From NCBI RefSeq assembly GCF_010993975.1, contig NZ_JAACZO010000007.1, positions 1 to 64,000 on the forward strand: 64,000 nucleotides of DNA. The letters are read 5' to 3'. Of this stretch, positions 26,714 to 35,216 are shown one piece after another. Numbering within the stretch: the first letter of the stretch is position 1; each line of letters begins with the position of its first letter. This DNA is from Halomonas faecis (GTDB taxonomy: Bacteria > Pseudomonadota > Gammaproteobacteria > Pseudomonadales > Halomonadaceae). The notes under the pieces are model-generated. The model saw only the letters and a list, made by a program, of their open reading frames with translations, had not been told where the DNA came from and did not search any database. The position numbers and the translations under genes were made by a program.

Positions 26714-27504
26714 ACGTCTTTATCGCCCATGCGCAGATTCTGAGGAAGGAACCCCCGAAAGAGCGCGGACGCTCTGGCTTGATGGTGCTGAAGGTGGGGA
26801 AGAGCAAGAAGACCACCGAGGCGCTGATCCAGTCGGTGAACCAGATCATCGTGCGCATCCCCGGCCATCTCTCCGACCGGGCCGCGAAGCTCGAGGTGAA
26901 CTCCTACATCGAAATCTTCGGCCATGTCGGCGGCATCGTGCGCCGCTCTCACCTCAGCGGCGAGCAGCACCTCGGCGCGGAGCTGGTGGCCAACAACATC
27001 CAGGCCGCCGCCCCGGTCCTCGAGGGCAATGTCGAGAAGCACCTCTTCAACCGCTTCATCGCCATCGGCCTGCTGCGCGGCGTGAAGTCGCCCGAGAAGG
27101 AGGGGCCGCCGAGCACGGCCTACCTGCAAATCGGCCCGGATCGTCCCGACCTCGGCCGCTCGTTCCAGCACACCGGCGTCATTGGCCTGGCTGCTTACGG
27201 CCGTGTCGTGGATCGCCTCGCCGAGTACGAGGCGGGCATGCCGCTGCATGTGGAAGGCCGCGTGACCGGTCTGCTGCGCAAGATCCCCAAGCCAGGGGCA
27301 GAGGGCGGGTTCGAGGAGAGCCTGGAGGTGGGGCTCGTCATGGATCGTGTGAGCCCGACCGCCATGGTGGCTGAGCGCATGTTGACGCCCTTCCAGCCGC
27401 CCAAGCCGGCCGCGGAACAAGCGCCCGCGGTGCCCGATACCGAGCAGGCGAGCGAGGAGGCCAAGGCGCCGCCCGCTACCGCTACCACTGAGCAGCAGAA
27501 CTAG
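26710..27504 (+). CDS. Unknown protein with two possible OB-fold (SSB-like) modules, 264 aa
   Basis: Two similar blocks, NQIIVRIPGHLSDRAAKLEVNSYIEIFGHVGGIVRR (about 40-80) and NRFIAIGLLRG...LQIGPDR...VVDRLAEYEAGMPLHVEGRVTGLLRK (about 115-200), resemble the strand order of SSB/PriB OB-folds. The C-terminal 35 residues are Pro/Ala/Glu-rich. No signal peptide, so it is cytoplasmic although inside the transfer operon. ssDNA binding during transfer is inference. Confidence 0.5.
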   Translation: MNVFIAHAQILRKEPPKERGRSGLMVLKVGKSKKTTEALIQSVNQIIVRIPGHLSDRAAKLEVNSYIEIFGHVGGIVRRSHLSGEQHLGAELVANNIQAAAPVLEGNVEKHLFNRFIAIGLLRGVKSPEKEGPPSTAYLQIGPDRPDLGRSFQHTGVIGLAAYGRVVDRLAEYEAGMPLHVEGRVTGLLRKIPKPGAEGGFEESLEVGLVMDRVSPTAMVAERMLTPFQPPKPAAEQAPAVPDTEQASEEAKAPPATATTEQQN

Positions 27505-27514
27505 GAGGTGGTCA

Positions 27515-27928
27515 GTGTTCGCCCTACCTGATTGTGCCATCGAGATCGCGGACTACTACCAAGTGCCCATCGAGATCGTCGCCGCCGTGCGCCAGCAGGA
27601 GAGCGGCAGCCGGGGACAGGCGGTAGGCCGCGTGGGGCCGAACAGCAATGGCACCTATGACCTGGGGGCCATGCAGATCAACACATGGTGGCTCGACCAG
27701 CAGACCAACCGGAATTACCTCCAGCAGTGGGGGATCACCGAGCAGGAGCTGCTGGAAAACGAGTGTACGAACATCGCCGTGGGCACGTGGATTCTCTACG
27801 AGAACATCACGCGCTTTGGCGACTGGGAAGCGGCCTTGGCCGCCTATAACGCTGGCAACCCGACACTGCCTGTTGGGCAGCGCTACGCAACGCAAGTCCT
27901 CTCAATACTAGGAGATCAGTACCAATGA
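27515..27928 (+). CDS. Lytic transglycosylase (VirB1/SLT family)
   Basis: 137 residues, a minimal SLT domain: the catalytic Glu is in VAAVRQQESGSRGQAVGR, followed by YDLGAMQINTWWLDQ and AAYNAGN. It locally opens peptidoglycan for assembly of the secretion apparatus. The start is GTG after GGAGGTGG. No obvious Sec signal is present, so export is unclear. Overlaps the pilin gene by four bases. Confidence 0.88.
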   Translation: MFALPDCAIEIADYYQVPIEIVAAVRQQESGSRGQAVGRVGPNSNGTYDLGAMQINTWWLDQQTNRNYLQQWGITEQELLENECTNIAVGTWILYENITRFGDWEAALAAYNAGNPTLPVGQRYATQVLSILGDQYQ

Positions 27929-28287
27929 AAACGTCCATCGATATGCGTGAGTCTGCGGCCAAGCCGGGCAAGCTCGCTACCTTCCGCCAGAAGCTCGTGA
28001 CCAAGAAGGACCAGCTGACCAACCAGGGACTCTTCCTGATGGCCATGCTCATGGTGTCCTCGCCGGTGATGGCCGATGAGTTCCAGGACTTTGCCGACAA
28101 GGTGAAAGACCTGGCTCACGGCCCGTTCGGTATCGGTATCTCGATCCTGGCCCTGATCATGGGCTGCCTGTTCGGCCTGGCGCGTCAGTCCGCGGCACCG
28201 GCCTTCCTCGGCCTGGGCATTGCCGGCGCCTTCGCGGTGGGGCCTTACATGATCGAGATGATTTTCAGCTGGTTCGCCGACATCTAA
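27925..28287 (+). CDS. traA: Conjugative pilin (TraA/VirB2-like)
   Basis: 120 residues with a long leader typical of F-type prepilins and a hydrophobic stretch ending SSPVMA-DEFQDF, a likely signal peptidase site. The mature ~70 residues have two membrane helices (IGISILALIMGCLFGLA and FLGLGIAGAFAVGPYMIEMIF) around a short loop. Gene order pilin-TraL-TraE-TraK supports the assignment. It would be the repeating subunit of the conjugative pilus. Confidence 0.8.
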   Translation: MKTSIDMRESAAKPGKLATFRQKLVTKKDQLTNQGLFLMAMLMVSSPVMADEFQDFADKVKDLAHGPFGIGISILALIMGCLFGLARQSAAPAFLGLGIAGAFAVGPYMIEMIFSWFADI

Positions 28288-28300
28288 GAGGAGACGGGTC

Positions 28301-28594
28301 ATGTCCAACGAGTCCTACCGAATCCCCCAGGACATCGATGCACCGATCCCGATCTTCGCCTGGGAGATCACTGAGGTGGTCGTGGCAATCATGGTGCTTG
28401 GGGTGGCCATCATCATGCGCCTGTTCGTGCCAGGCATCGTCGTGGCCATCTTCCTGATGATGATGGCCAAGAAAATGCGGGCGGGGCAGAAGCGTGGCCA
28501 GGTTCAGCATGTGCTGTGGCGCATGGGGCTCCGGCTTGACCCGTTACTTGCCAAGTTTGGGCCTCGCCCGATGCGATTGGAGTACATGCGCTGA
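28301..28594 (+). CDS. traL: TraL, F-type T4SS assembly protein
   Basis: 97 residues, with the YRIPQDIDAPIPIFAWEITEVV opening characteristic of TraL and a hydrophobic hairpin (VVVAIMVLGVAIIMRLFVPGIVVAIFLMMMAKK). TraL corresponds to VirB3 and sits in the inner membrane. Overlaps traE by one base. Confidence 0.88.
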   Translation: MSNESYRIPQDIDAPIPIFAWEITEVVVAIMVLGVAIIMRLFVPGIVVAIFLMMMAKKMRAGQKRGQVQHVLWRMGLRLDPLLAKFGPRPMRLEYMR

Positions 28595-29151
28595 TGAAAT
28601 ATCTCAACGCATTGCGGAATCAGTGGATCGCTGCGAGGGGCTGGATGTTCTGCACCCTGCTCCTCGCAGGGATGCTGTTCTACATGATGACGAGCTATGT
28701 CCAGCTGGCCGGCAACATGCCGACCCGGCTGGTCCCGTATGACCTCCATGTGTTGGAAGGCCCGGTGGAAGTGGGTGCCCGCGCCAGCCACACCGATGGG
28801 GAGTACCTGAGCCAGATCGCCATCGCGGATGCCCAGCTGCACAGCAGCTGGACCCCGGCGAACGTGGCCAGCCAGTACGGTCGCTTCCAGAACCGGATGA
28901 CCCCTGCCCTCTACGCGAGGGCAGGCACCGACCTTCAAGCCCGTGTACCCGACCTCGAGGGCTCTGAGCGTTCTCAGGCGCTGTTCGTGGAGCGTTCTGA
29001 GGCCTTGGAGGACACGGTTCGCGTCTATGGCCGCCTGCGCGTGTGGCATGGCAGTGACCTCGTGGAAGACGATCCGATCGTCTATCGCCTTCGCTACAGC
29101 TTCAGCAATGGCATCCCGTACCTGGCTGCCTTCTCTGTGGAGGAACAATGA
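28594..29151 (+). CDS. traE: TraE, F-type T4SS inner-membrane protein (VirB5/8-like)
   Basis: 185 residues; N-terminal anchor (MFCTLLLAGMLFYMMTSYVQL, about 18-38) and a periplasmic domain ending RLRYSFSNGIPYLAAFSVEE. Length and place between traL and traK are standard. Required for pilus assembly; overlaps traK by four bases. Confidence 0.87.
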   Translation: MKYLNALRNQWIAARGWMFCTLLLAGMLFYMMTSYVQLAGNMPTRLVPYDLHVLEGPVEVGARASHTDGEYLSQIAIADAQLHSSWTPANVASQYGRFQNRMTPALYARAGTDLQARVPDLEGSERSQALFVERSEALEDTVRVYGRLRVWHGSDLVEDDPIVYRLRYSFSNGIPYLAAFSVEEQ

Positions 29152-29840
29152 ACAAGCCCAAGATGCTGCGGCTGGTAGCGGTGGTGGCCCTGGCGGTTGC
29201 CCCCTTTGCTGGCGCCAGCGATGAAGTCCAGACGGTGGAAATGTCCACTGATGCCTACAACCGGCTCGTGTTCCCTGAGCCCTACTCGCAGATCGTCATC
29301 CCCCCGGAGGCCGAGCTGCGGGATAACCCCGTGCCCACCGATGGCAAGCGGGGTCTGTTGATGCGTCCGGCCGACGAGGCCGACCCGTTCTCCGTGTTCG
29401 TCCAGCTGCGCAGCGGCGAGGCCTTCACGGTGAGAGTGCAGCCCAAGAGCGGCATTGATGCCCAGGTGTTCCGCTACCGGAATGCCCCGGATCTCTCCCG
29501 GGAACCGGAGCAGGAGCGCCGGCCCCAGGATCGCTGGATTGCCGACACCATCCTGTCGGCGTTCCAGGGTGAGCGCCCGAGCGGCTTTGAGCCGGCTGGC
29601 GCCCCGCCCAGTGCGCGGCTGACGATGCCCAATGGTGGCACCCTGCGCCTGACAGCGGAGGCCCAGTACCGCGGCTCTGGCCATGTGGTGAATGTCTATC
29701 GCCTGTCCTCGGATGTGGCGGTGGAGGTAGAGCCCCGAGATTTCTACCGGCAAGGCGTGGTGGCCATCTCCCTGGAGGGGGATACCGTGAGTGAAGGCGA
29801 CCGCCCCCGGATGATCGTGGTGGAGGTGGATCGTGGCTGA
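29148..29840 (+). CDS. traK: TraK, secretin-like outer ring component (VirB9-like)
   Basis: 230 residues with a Sec signal (MLRLVAVVALAVAPFAGA). The mature protein is beta-rich (TVEMSTDAYNRLVFPEPYSQIVIPPEAEL) and ends VEVEPRDFYRQGVVAISLEGDTVSEGDRPRMIVVE, as in TraK proteins. It forms the outer-membrane core with TraB and TraV. Overlaps traB by eight bases. Confidence 0.87.
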   Translation: MNKPKMLRLVAVVALAVAPFAGASDEVQTVEMSTDAYNRLVFPEPYSQIVIPPEAELRDNPVPTDGKRGLLMRPADEADPFSVFVQLRSGEAFTVRVQPKSGIDAQVFRYRNAPDLSREPEQERRPQDRWIADTILSAFQGERPSGFEPAGAPPSARLTMPNGGTLRLTAEAQYRGSGHVVNVYRLSSDVAVEVEPRDFYRQGVVAISLEGDTVSEGDRPRMIVVEVDRG

Positions 29841-31314
29841 AGAGCAGGAAAAACCCACGGGCGCCCAGGCCTCGGCCGAGGGCAAGACCAGCAAGGTCAA
29901 GCCGAAGTCCAAGATCAAGACCCAGCGCCTGCTGGAGAAAGCCCAGACCCGGAAATGGCTGCTCTATGGTGGCGCGGCGTGTCTGGTGATCTGGCTGGTC
30001 GCCAGCAAGGCAGTCAGCGAGCGCACCCGCCCCAACACGGCGCCGCCGCCCCCTGAGTTCATCGACACCTCGCCTGATACTTCCCGCGGCGAGGAGATCA
30101 CCATCGCCCGGCTCCAGCGCCAGCTCCAGGACGCCAATGAGGCGATGGCCGAGCAGCGTGAGCGCCAGCAGGAGCGTGATGAGGCCTTCATGCGGCAGCT
30201 CGAGGAGCTGCAATCCAACATGCGCGAAGACCGCGAGCAGATGCGCACCACGATCAGTTCCCTCGAGAATCGCCTGTCCGAAGCGCGTGGCGAGGGTGCT
30301 GGCGCCTCAGGCGTCAGCTTTGGCACCGGTGGCCCCAGTCGTGACCGCAATGGCGCCAGCGACCCGGCAGACTACCTGCGCCCGCCTCGGGCCGAGGACC
30401 GTGGTGTGGTCCCGCCCCCGCCCCTGGCCAGGGATGATTCTCCAGCGCGTGGCTCATTGCCGCCGCGCCAGCAGTCAACCTCCGGGGGTAGCAGCACCAT
30501 CCCGCCCCAGGTGCCCTATATCCAGGAGCCTGAGCAGCCGCGTGACCCGATCGTGCTGACCGGTTCTGGTGGGGAGAGCAACGCCCGCATCCTGCGCAAC
30601 GAGGATGCCTCAAGCGATGACGATGGCGAGCAGGAAGGCCCGCCCAAGGCCGGGTTCTTGCCGATGGGCTCGTTCTCCGACATCGCCATGCTGACCGGTG
30701 CTGACTTCGGTGCGGCCGAGCGTACCCGCAACAACCCCCAGCCGGTGCTGTTCCGCATCCAGAACGATGCATTCCTGCCGGGGAGTGCCCGCTACCGCCT
30801 CTCCGACTGTTTCGGCATGGGCGGCGGATATGGCGACCTCTCCAGCGAGCGGGCGCATATCAACGTCACCCGCATCAGCTGTGTGGACACTCAGACCGGC
30901 ATGATGCTCGAGGCTTCCATAAACGGCTACATCGTGGACTCGGATGGTCGCCTGGGCCTGCGTGGCAACGTCGAGCGGCGCTCTGGTGCCCTGCTGGGCA
31001 AGGCCATGCTCGCCGGCTTTGCCGAAGGCGCCAGCAGCCTGGCGTCCGTAGCCGCCCAGGGCACCCAGCAGACCGTGACCGGCAGCGGTGTCGTCACCTC
31101 CGTCGACCCCTCGCGTGTGGGCGAAGTAGGCCTGTACGGCGGCGCCGGCCGCGCCATGGAGATCCTGGCCGAGCAGTACATCGCCGAGGCCGAGTCCATG
31201 TTCCCCGTGATTGAGATCCCCTCTGGTCGCCGCGGCACCTTCGTAGTCCAGGAAGGCCAGCGCCTCGAATGGGAAGCCTATGAGCTGGCGGAAGCCATGC
31301 CGACTCAGGAGTAA
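29833..31314 (+). CDS. traB: TraB, VirB10-like core complex scaffold
   Basis: 493 residues: basic cytoplasmic tail, anchor (LLYGGAACLVIWLVASKAV, about 39-57), a coiled coil (ITIARLQRQLQDANEAMAEQ... about 90-155), a Pro/Ser/Arg-rich linker and a VirB10-type beta-barrel (ILRNED, LPGSARYRLSDCFGMGGGYGDLSSERAHINVTRISCVD). It spans the envelope and transmits energy to the outer-membrane pore. Length is normal for TraB. Confidence 0.92.
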   Translation: MAEEQEKPTGAQASAEGKTSKVKPKSKIKTQRLLEKAQTRKWLLYGGAACLVIWLVASKAVSERTRPNTAPPPPEFIDTSPDTSRGEEITIARLQRQLQDANEAMAEQRERQQERDEAFMRQLEELQSNMREDREQMRTTISSLENRLSEARGEGAGASGVSFGTGGPSRDRNGASDPADYLRPPRAEDRGVVPPPPLARDDSPARGSLPPRQQSTSGGSSTIPPQVPYIQEPEQPRDPIVLTGSGGESNARILRNEDASSDDDGEQEGPPKAGFLPMGSFSDIAMLTGADFGAAERTRNNPQPVLFRIQNDAFLPGSARYRLSDCFGMGGGYGDLSSERAHINVTRISCVDTQTGMMLEASINGYIVDSDGRLGLRGNVERRSGALLGKAMLAGFAEGASSLASVAAQGTQQTVTGSGVVTSVDPSRVGEVGLYGGAGRAMEILAEQYIAEAESMFPVIEIPSGRRGTFVVQEGQRLEWEAYELAEAMPTQE

Positions 31315-31319
31315 CCACG

Positions 31320-31817
31320 ATGACTTTGAAGCAATTTTCTCCGCTGGCGGTCCTCTTGCTGCTGAGTGGCTGCGCAACCGTCCAGCACGAATGCCAGCTG
31401 GGCGAGGAGTGTGTCGGCACCACCGATGTGTATCAGGCGGCGGTGGCCAACCAGGGCAATTCCGAGAGTGTGATGGCCGGTGCTGCGATGCGTGTCGCCG
31501 GCGCGCAAGAGGAGATCGTTGAGCAGTGGCGTCCCTATGACGGGGGAGGCCTGACCGACCAGCCGGTGTATCGGCCGGGCAAGCCGGTGCGGATCTGGGT
31601 CGCGCCCTGGCGCGGCTCAGACGGCATCCTGCGTTCGGGGGAGTACCTGTACGTGACCCTGCCGGATGCCTGGAGCTATGGCGAGCTGCGAGCCGATGGG
31701 ATCGGCGCCGGCATGATTGGCCCCTCGTTCGGCAGCCAGGAAGTGCGCCCGGCCCCGCAGTATCAGCCCAACTCGAATCGCGTCCAGCCGCGCATGCGCA
31801 TGATCCCGGAGGAATGA
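31320..31817 (+). CDS. traV: TraV, outer-membrane lipoprotein (VirB7-like)
   Basis: 165 residues with a lipobox (LLLLSGC, Cys17) and the early Cys pair HECQLGEEC expected of TraV. The middle segment KPVRIWVAPWRGSDGILRSGEYLYVTLPDAW matches the conserved TraV C-terminal region. It anchors the core complex in the outer membrane. Gap to traC is one base. Confidence 0.9.
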   Translation: MTLKQFSPLAVLLLLSGCATVQHECQLGEECVGTTDVYQAAVANQGNSESVMAGAAMRVAGAQEEIVEQWRPYDGGGLTDQPVYRPGKPVRIWVAPWRGSDGILRSGEYLYVTLPDAWSYGELRADGIGAGMIGPSFGSQEVRPAPQYQPNSNRVQPRMRMIPEE

Positions 31818-31818
31818 C

Positions 31819-34431
31819 ATGAAGATCACTGCGATGACGCGGATGCGCCACCAGCTGCGCCGGATGATCCAGCAGGGGGCGCCGGACTATGGCGACAAGG
31901 CCCTCCCGGTCCAGGCGGCCGAGGCGCTGGTGGAGCGCGAGAATCCCCGCGACCTCCTGCCCTACCTGGACTTCGAGGACGGCTATTGCGTCCGTGACGA
32001 TGGCCAGCGCCCGCAGATTGGCTTCGGGCTCCAGTTCTCACCGCTGATGGTCGCGGGCAAGGACATCGAGGAACAGATTGAGGCGCTGATTACCCGGGCG
32101 CCAGCCGATACCGTGATCCAATTCGTGGCGCATAGCTCGCCTGCGATCGAGGATCGGGTGGCCACCTGGGAGGCCCGCCGGCTGCGCTATTGCAAAGACC
32201 CCATGCTCCAGGAGCTGGTGCAGCGGCGCAGCAAGCACATGCTCGATGCGGCACAGAACAACGTGAGCCTGCTGCCCAATGAGCGCCTGTATCCGCGGGA
32301 GGTGCATTACTTCGCCTTCTTCACGATGACCTTTGATGGTGACCCGGAGCACCCGGGGGAGATCCGTTCCTGGCGCCACATGTGCGACGAGTTCCGCCAG
32401 TCCGTGCTGGGGGCCTTCAGCTCCATGGGCCTGGGGCCGGCGCTGATCAATGAGCACGGCGCGAGGAAGATTCTGCGCCGGGTGGCCAACCCTCAGATGA
32501 TCCCGGGTGAGCTGGATAGCCTGGAGACCGGAGAAGGTGCGTTCGCCGACAGCGTGTTCGACAAGCGCACTCGGCTGCGGGTGAAGTCCACGGGCTCTGT
32601 GGAGTTCAGCGACGACCAGCGCAGCGTGGAGGTGGTGCCCCTCACGGTCGACTCATACCCCGACTTCCTGCGGCTCTACATGACCGGCGACTTGCTCGGC
32701 GAGCTGAAATCGGCGTCCGATCGCATCGCCCCGGCCTACTGGATGCACACCACGATCCATAAGCCGTCGACTGAGAAGGCGCGGAACGACATCACCATGC
32801 GCATGGGCATGATCTCCAAGCAGTGCATGAGCGATTCGGAGTGGTACAAGGGGATGATGCCGCACCTGTTCACGCGGCGGAACGACACCCAGCGCCTGCT
32901 CAACGACACTCGCTCGAAATACTGCCCGGTGCGGATGTGGACGGGGATCAACATCGTCACCGAATCGGAGCGAGCGGCCTCGGATGCGGACTATGTGGCC
33001 TCGCTGTGGCGGAAGGCCGGGTTCCGGGCCTCGCGTGAGCGCTACATCTCCCTGCCAATCTGGATGGCCTCGCTGCCCTGGGGCTACAACCCGCGCATGG
33101 ACAAGCCGACTGCGGGCCTGCAGCGGGCGCAGATGGTCTCGAGCCTCAACGCCTCGTGTACGGCAATCTGCCAGGGCGACTGGGGCGGCAACGGTCCGGT
33201 GGTGCGCAAAGACCCCGAGGGCAATCCTTACCTCTACGCCAATGGCCTGCTGCTGATCTCGCGCCGTGGCCAGCTGGCCTGCATCGACATCTTCGACTCG
33301 GCGACCAGCTACAACTTCTCAGTGATCGCTACCTCGGGCGCCGGTAAGTCGTTCCTGGCCAACGAGTTCGTGACCGATATGCGCTGTCGTGATGGCGTGG
33401 TGCGCATCATCGACGTGGGCGGCTCCTACAAGGAGCTGTGTGAGCTGCTGGGCGGTCAGGAACTGCGATTCGACCCCAACTACCCGGTAAGCCTCAACCC
33501 CTTCTGGGGGATCAAGGGCCGGCAGCGTTTCGAGGACGATGACGGCGGCAGTGAGATTGCCGAGATGATCCCGGTGCTCAAGGACGCTATCTCGCAGATG
33601 GCCTTCCCCCTCGGGGAGCCGGACAACTACGAGTACCAGCTGATCGAGAAGGCCATCCTCGAGAGTCACCATGACCACGGTGAGGTGCTGGAGACCCGAC
33701 ATGTCTATGAGTGGCTGCAGAAGCGCTCTGACGTGGACCCGGTGGCCAAGAACATCGCCCTGCAGCTCGAGCCCTATGCCGTGGGCCGCCACGCCTCCTG
33801 GTTCAACGGGGAGCCTCAGCTGGATCTCTCCAACGAGTTCACCATCCTCGAGCTAGAGGAGCTGAACGTCGACCGAGAGCTGCGCAATGTCGTCATGACG
33901 CTGCTGATGGCCCGGACCACCCGCGACATGTACCTGCGCCCGCGCAACATCCCGAAGATGATGCTGATCGATGAGGCCTGGGATCTGCTGGCCGACCCCA
34001 AGAGCGGCAAGTTCATCGAGACCGCATTCCGCCGGATCAGGAAATACTACGGCTCGGCCGGCTTCATCACCCAGGGCTTCAAGGACACCGACCTGTCGCC
34101 GGCTGCTCAGGCGGCCTTCGACAACGCCCCATGGACCTTCGTGCTCAAGCAGTCTGGCCCGTCGCTCGACTACGCCGAGAAGCACGGCAAGCTGGGCGGC
34201 CAAGACGAGTTCCTGTTCGATATGCTCCGTGGGGTGAAGCCCGGTGCCGGCTACTCGGAGGTCTTCGTCAAGCACGAAAGCGGCGGTGGCCTCTTCCGCT
34301 TCGTGGTCGATAAATACTCCTACTTCCTGTACTCGACCAACCCGAAGGATCAGGCCCGTCTGATCAAGCTCACCGAGGCGGGGCACAGCACACAGGAAGC
34401 CATCCGCATGCTGGCGGAAGGCAAGGGGTAG
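31819..34431 (+). CDS. traC: TraC, VirB4-family T4SS ATPase
   Basis: 870 residues. Walker A ATSGAGKSFLANEF near residues 503-516 and Walker B MMLIDEAWDLL near 713-723; TraC_F-type N-terminal domain before them. It energises pilus assembly and substrate transfer. Immediately downstream F-type systems usually have trbI, traW and traU; here an M48 peptidase and an HD protein follow instead. Confidence 0.94.
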   Translation: MKITAMTRMRHQLRRMIQQGAPDYGDKALPVQAAEALVERENPRDLLPYLDFEDGYCVRDDGQRPQIGFGLQFSPLMVAGKDIEEQIEALITRAPADTVIQFVAHSSPAIEDRVATWEARRLRYCKDPMLQELVQRRSKHMLDAAQNNVSLLPNERLYPREVHYFAFFTMTFDGDPEHPGEIRSWRHMCDEFRQSVLGAFSSMGLGPALINEHGARKILRRVANPQMIPGELDSLETGEGAFADSVFDKRTRLRVKSTGSVEFSDDQRSVEVVPLTVDSYPDFLRLYMTGDLLGELKSASDRIAPAYWMHTTIHKPSTEKARNDITMRMGMISKQCMSDSEWYKGMMPHLFTRRNDTQRLLNDTRSKYCPVRMWTGINIVTESERAASDADYVASLWRKAGFRASRERYISLPIWMASLPWGYNPRMDKPTAGLQRAQMVSSLNASCTAICQGDWGGNGPVVRKDPEGNPYLYANGLLLISRRGQLACIDIFDSATSYNFSVIATSGAGKSFLANEFVTDMRCRDGVVRIIDVGGSYKELCELLGGQELRFDPNYPVSLNPFWGIKGRQRFEDDDGGSEIAEMIPVLKDAISQMAFPLGEPDNYEYQLIEKAILESHHDHGEVLETRHVYEWLQKRSDVDPVAKNIALQLEPYAVGRHASWFNGEPQLDLSNEFTILELEELNVDRELRNVVMTLLMARTTRDMYLRPRNIPKMMLIDEAWDLLADPKSGKFIETAFRRIRKYYGSAGFITQGFKDTDLSPAAQAAFDNAPWTFVLKQSGPSLDYAEKHGKLGGQDEFLFDMLRGVKPGAGYSEVFVKHESGGGLFRFVVDKYSYFLYSTNPKDQARLIKLTEAGHSTQEAIRMLAEGKG

Positions 34432-34433
34432 GC

Positions 34434-35216
34434 GTGCTGGCGCTGATGTCCGCCCTGGCGGCCTGTGTCGCCGGGGCGCTGGGCTACACCATCATGGTCG
34501 TGGTGCCGGCGGTGGTCTTCATCGGGCTCCCCCTGCAGCTGACGGCGCCGCCCGGCGACCTCTCCATGGTGAACCTCGTCGCGCAGGCCGCGTTTCTGGT
34601 CGGGGGCGGCATGGCCATTCTCTCCTGGTTAGGGATGCGGCTGGCGCCTGCCAGCCTACGGATGAGCCGTCTCTTTCCGGGCGCACGCGAGATTGGCCGT
34701 CGCGTCTGGGTCTACGAATCCCCTGCCCTTCAGGCCTATGCCCTGCCCAGCCCCACGGGCGGCGTTGTGCTGCTGACCCGGGCGGCCCTGAACCTGCCAG
34801 AGGACGAGCTGCGTTGGCTGGTGGCCCATGAGCGCTCACACCTGCGCCGCGGGGACGCCTCGGCCAATCTGTGGTGGTGGACCCAGCACAGCATCCTGCG
34901 GCTCGCGCTGGGGCTGGCGCGGGTGCTCTACACCCTGCTGCGTCCCATCCCGGTGGTGAATTGGCTGTGCCGGCTGTACTACCGCCTGGCGGTGGTGGGC
35001 TTACGGCTGGCGCTCTGGCTCTTCAAGGCGGTCGATCGCCACCTCGGCCGCATGATGGAGTACCGGGCCGATCGTGATGCCGCGAGGGCTACCTCGCCTG
35101 CAGCCGGTTGCCGGCTGCTAAGTCGTCTCCCGGGAGGCCTGGAGCCCCACTGGGGCCTGTTTGCTACTCACCCGCCGACCTATCGGCGGATTCAGCGTCT
35201 GGAGCGCATGACATGA
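34434..35216 (+). CDS. M48-family membrane metallopeptidase
   Basis: 260 residues from a GTG start two bases after traC. Two N-terminal membrane segments (about 2-28 and 41-63), then HERSH (HExxH zinc site) in VAHERSHLRRGDASANLWWW and the distal zinc Glu in MMEYRADRDAA. The fold and topology recall HtpX/BlaR1-type M48 proteases. It overlaps the next gene by four bases, so both are probably made together. A role in T4SS quality control or processing is inference. Confidence 0.82.
   Translation: MLALMSALAACVAGALGYTIMVVVPAVVFIGLPLQLTAPPGDLSMVNLVAQAAFLVGGGMAILSWLGMRLAPASLRMSRLFPGAREIGRRVWVYESPALQAYALPSPTGGVVLLTRAALNLPEDELRWLVAHERSHLRRGDASANLWWWTQHSILRLALGLARVLYTLLRPIPVVNWLCRLYYRLAVVGLRLALWLFKAVDRHLGRMMEYRADRDAARATSPAAGCRLLSRLPGGLEPHWGLFATHPPTYRRIQRLERMT

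Noticed and set aside
35108..35212. Earlier start for the HD protein
   Set aside because: It would overlap the M48 gene by over 100 bp; the ATGA junction and following membrane helix fit the later ATG.
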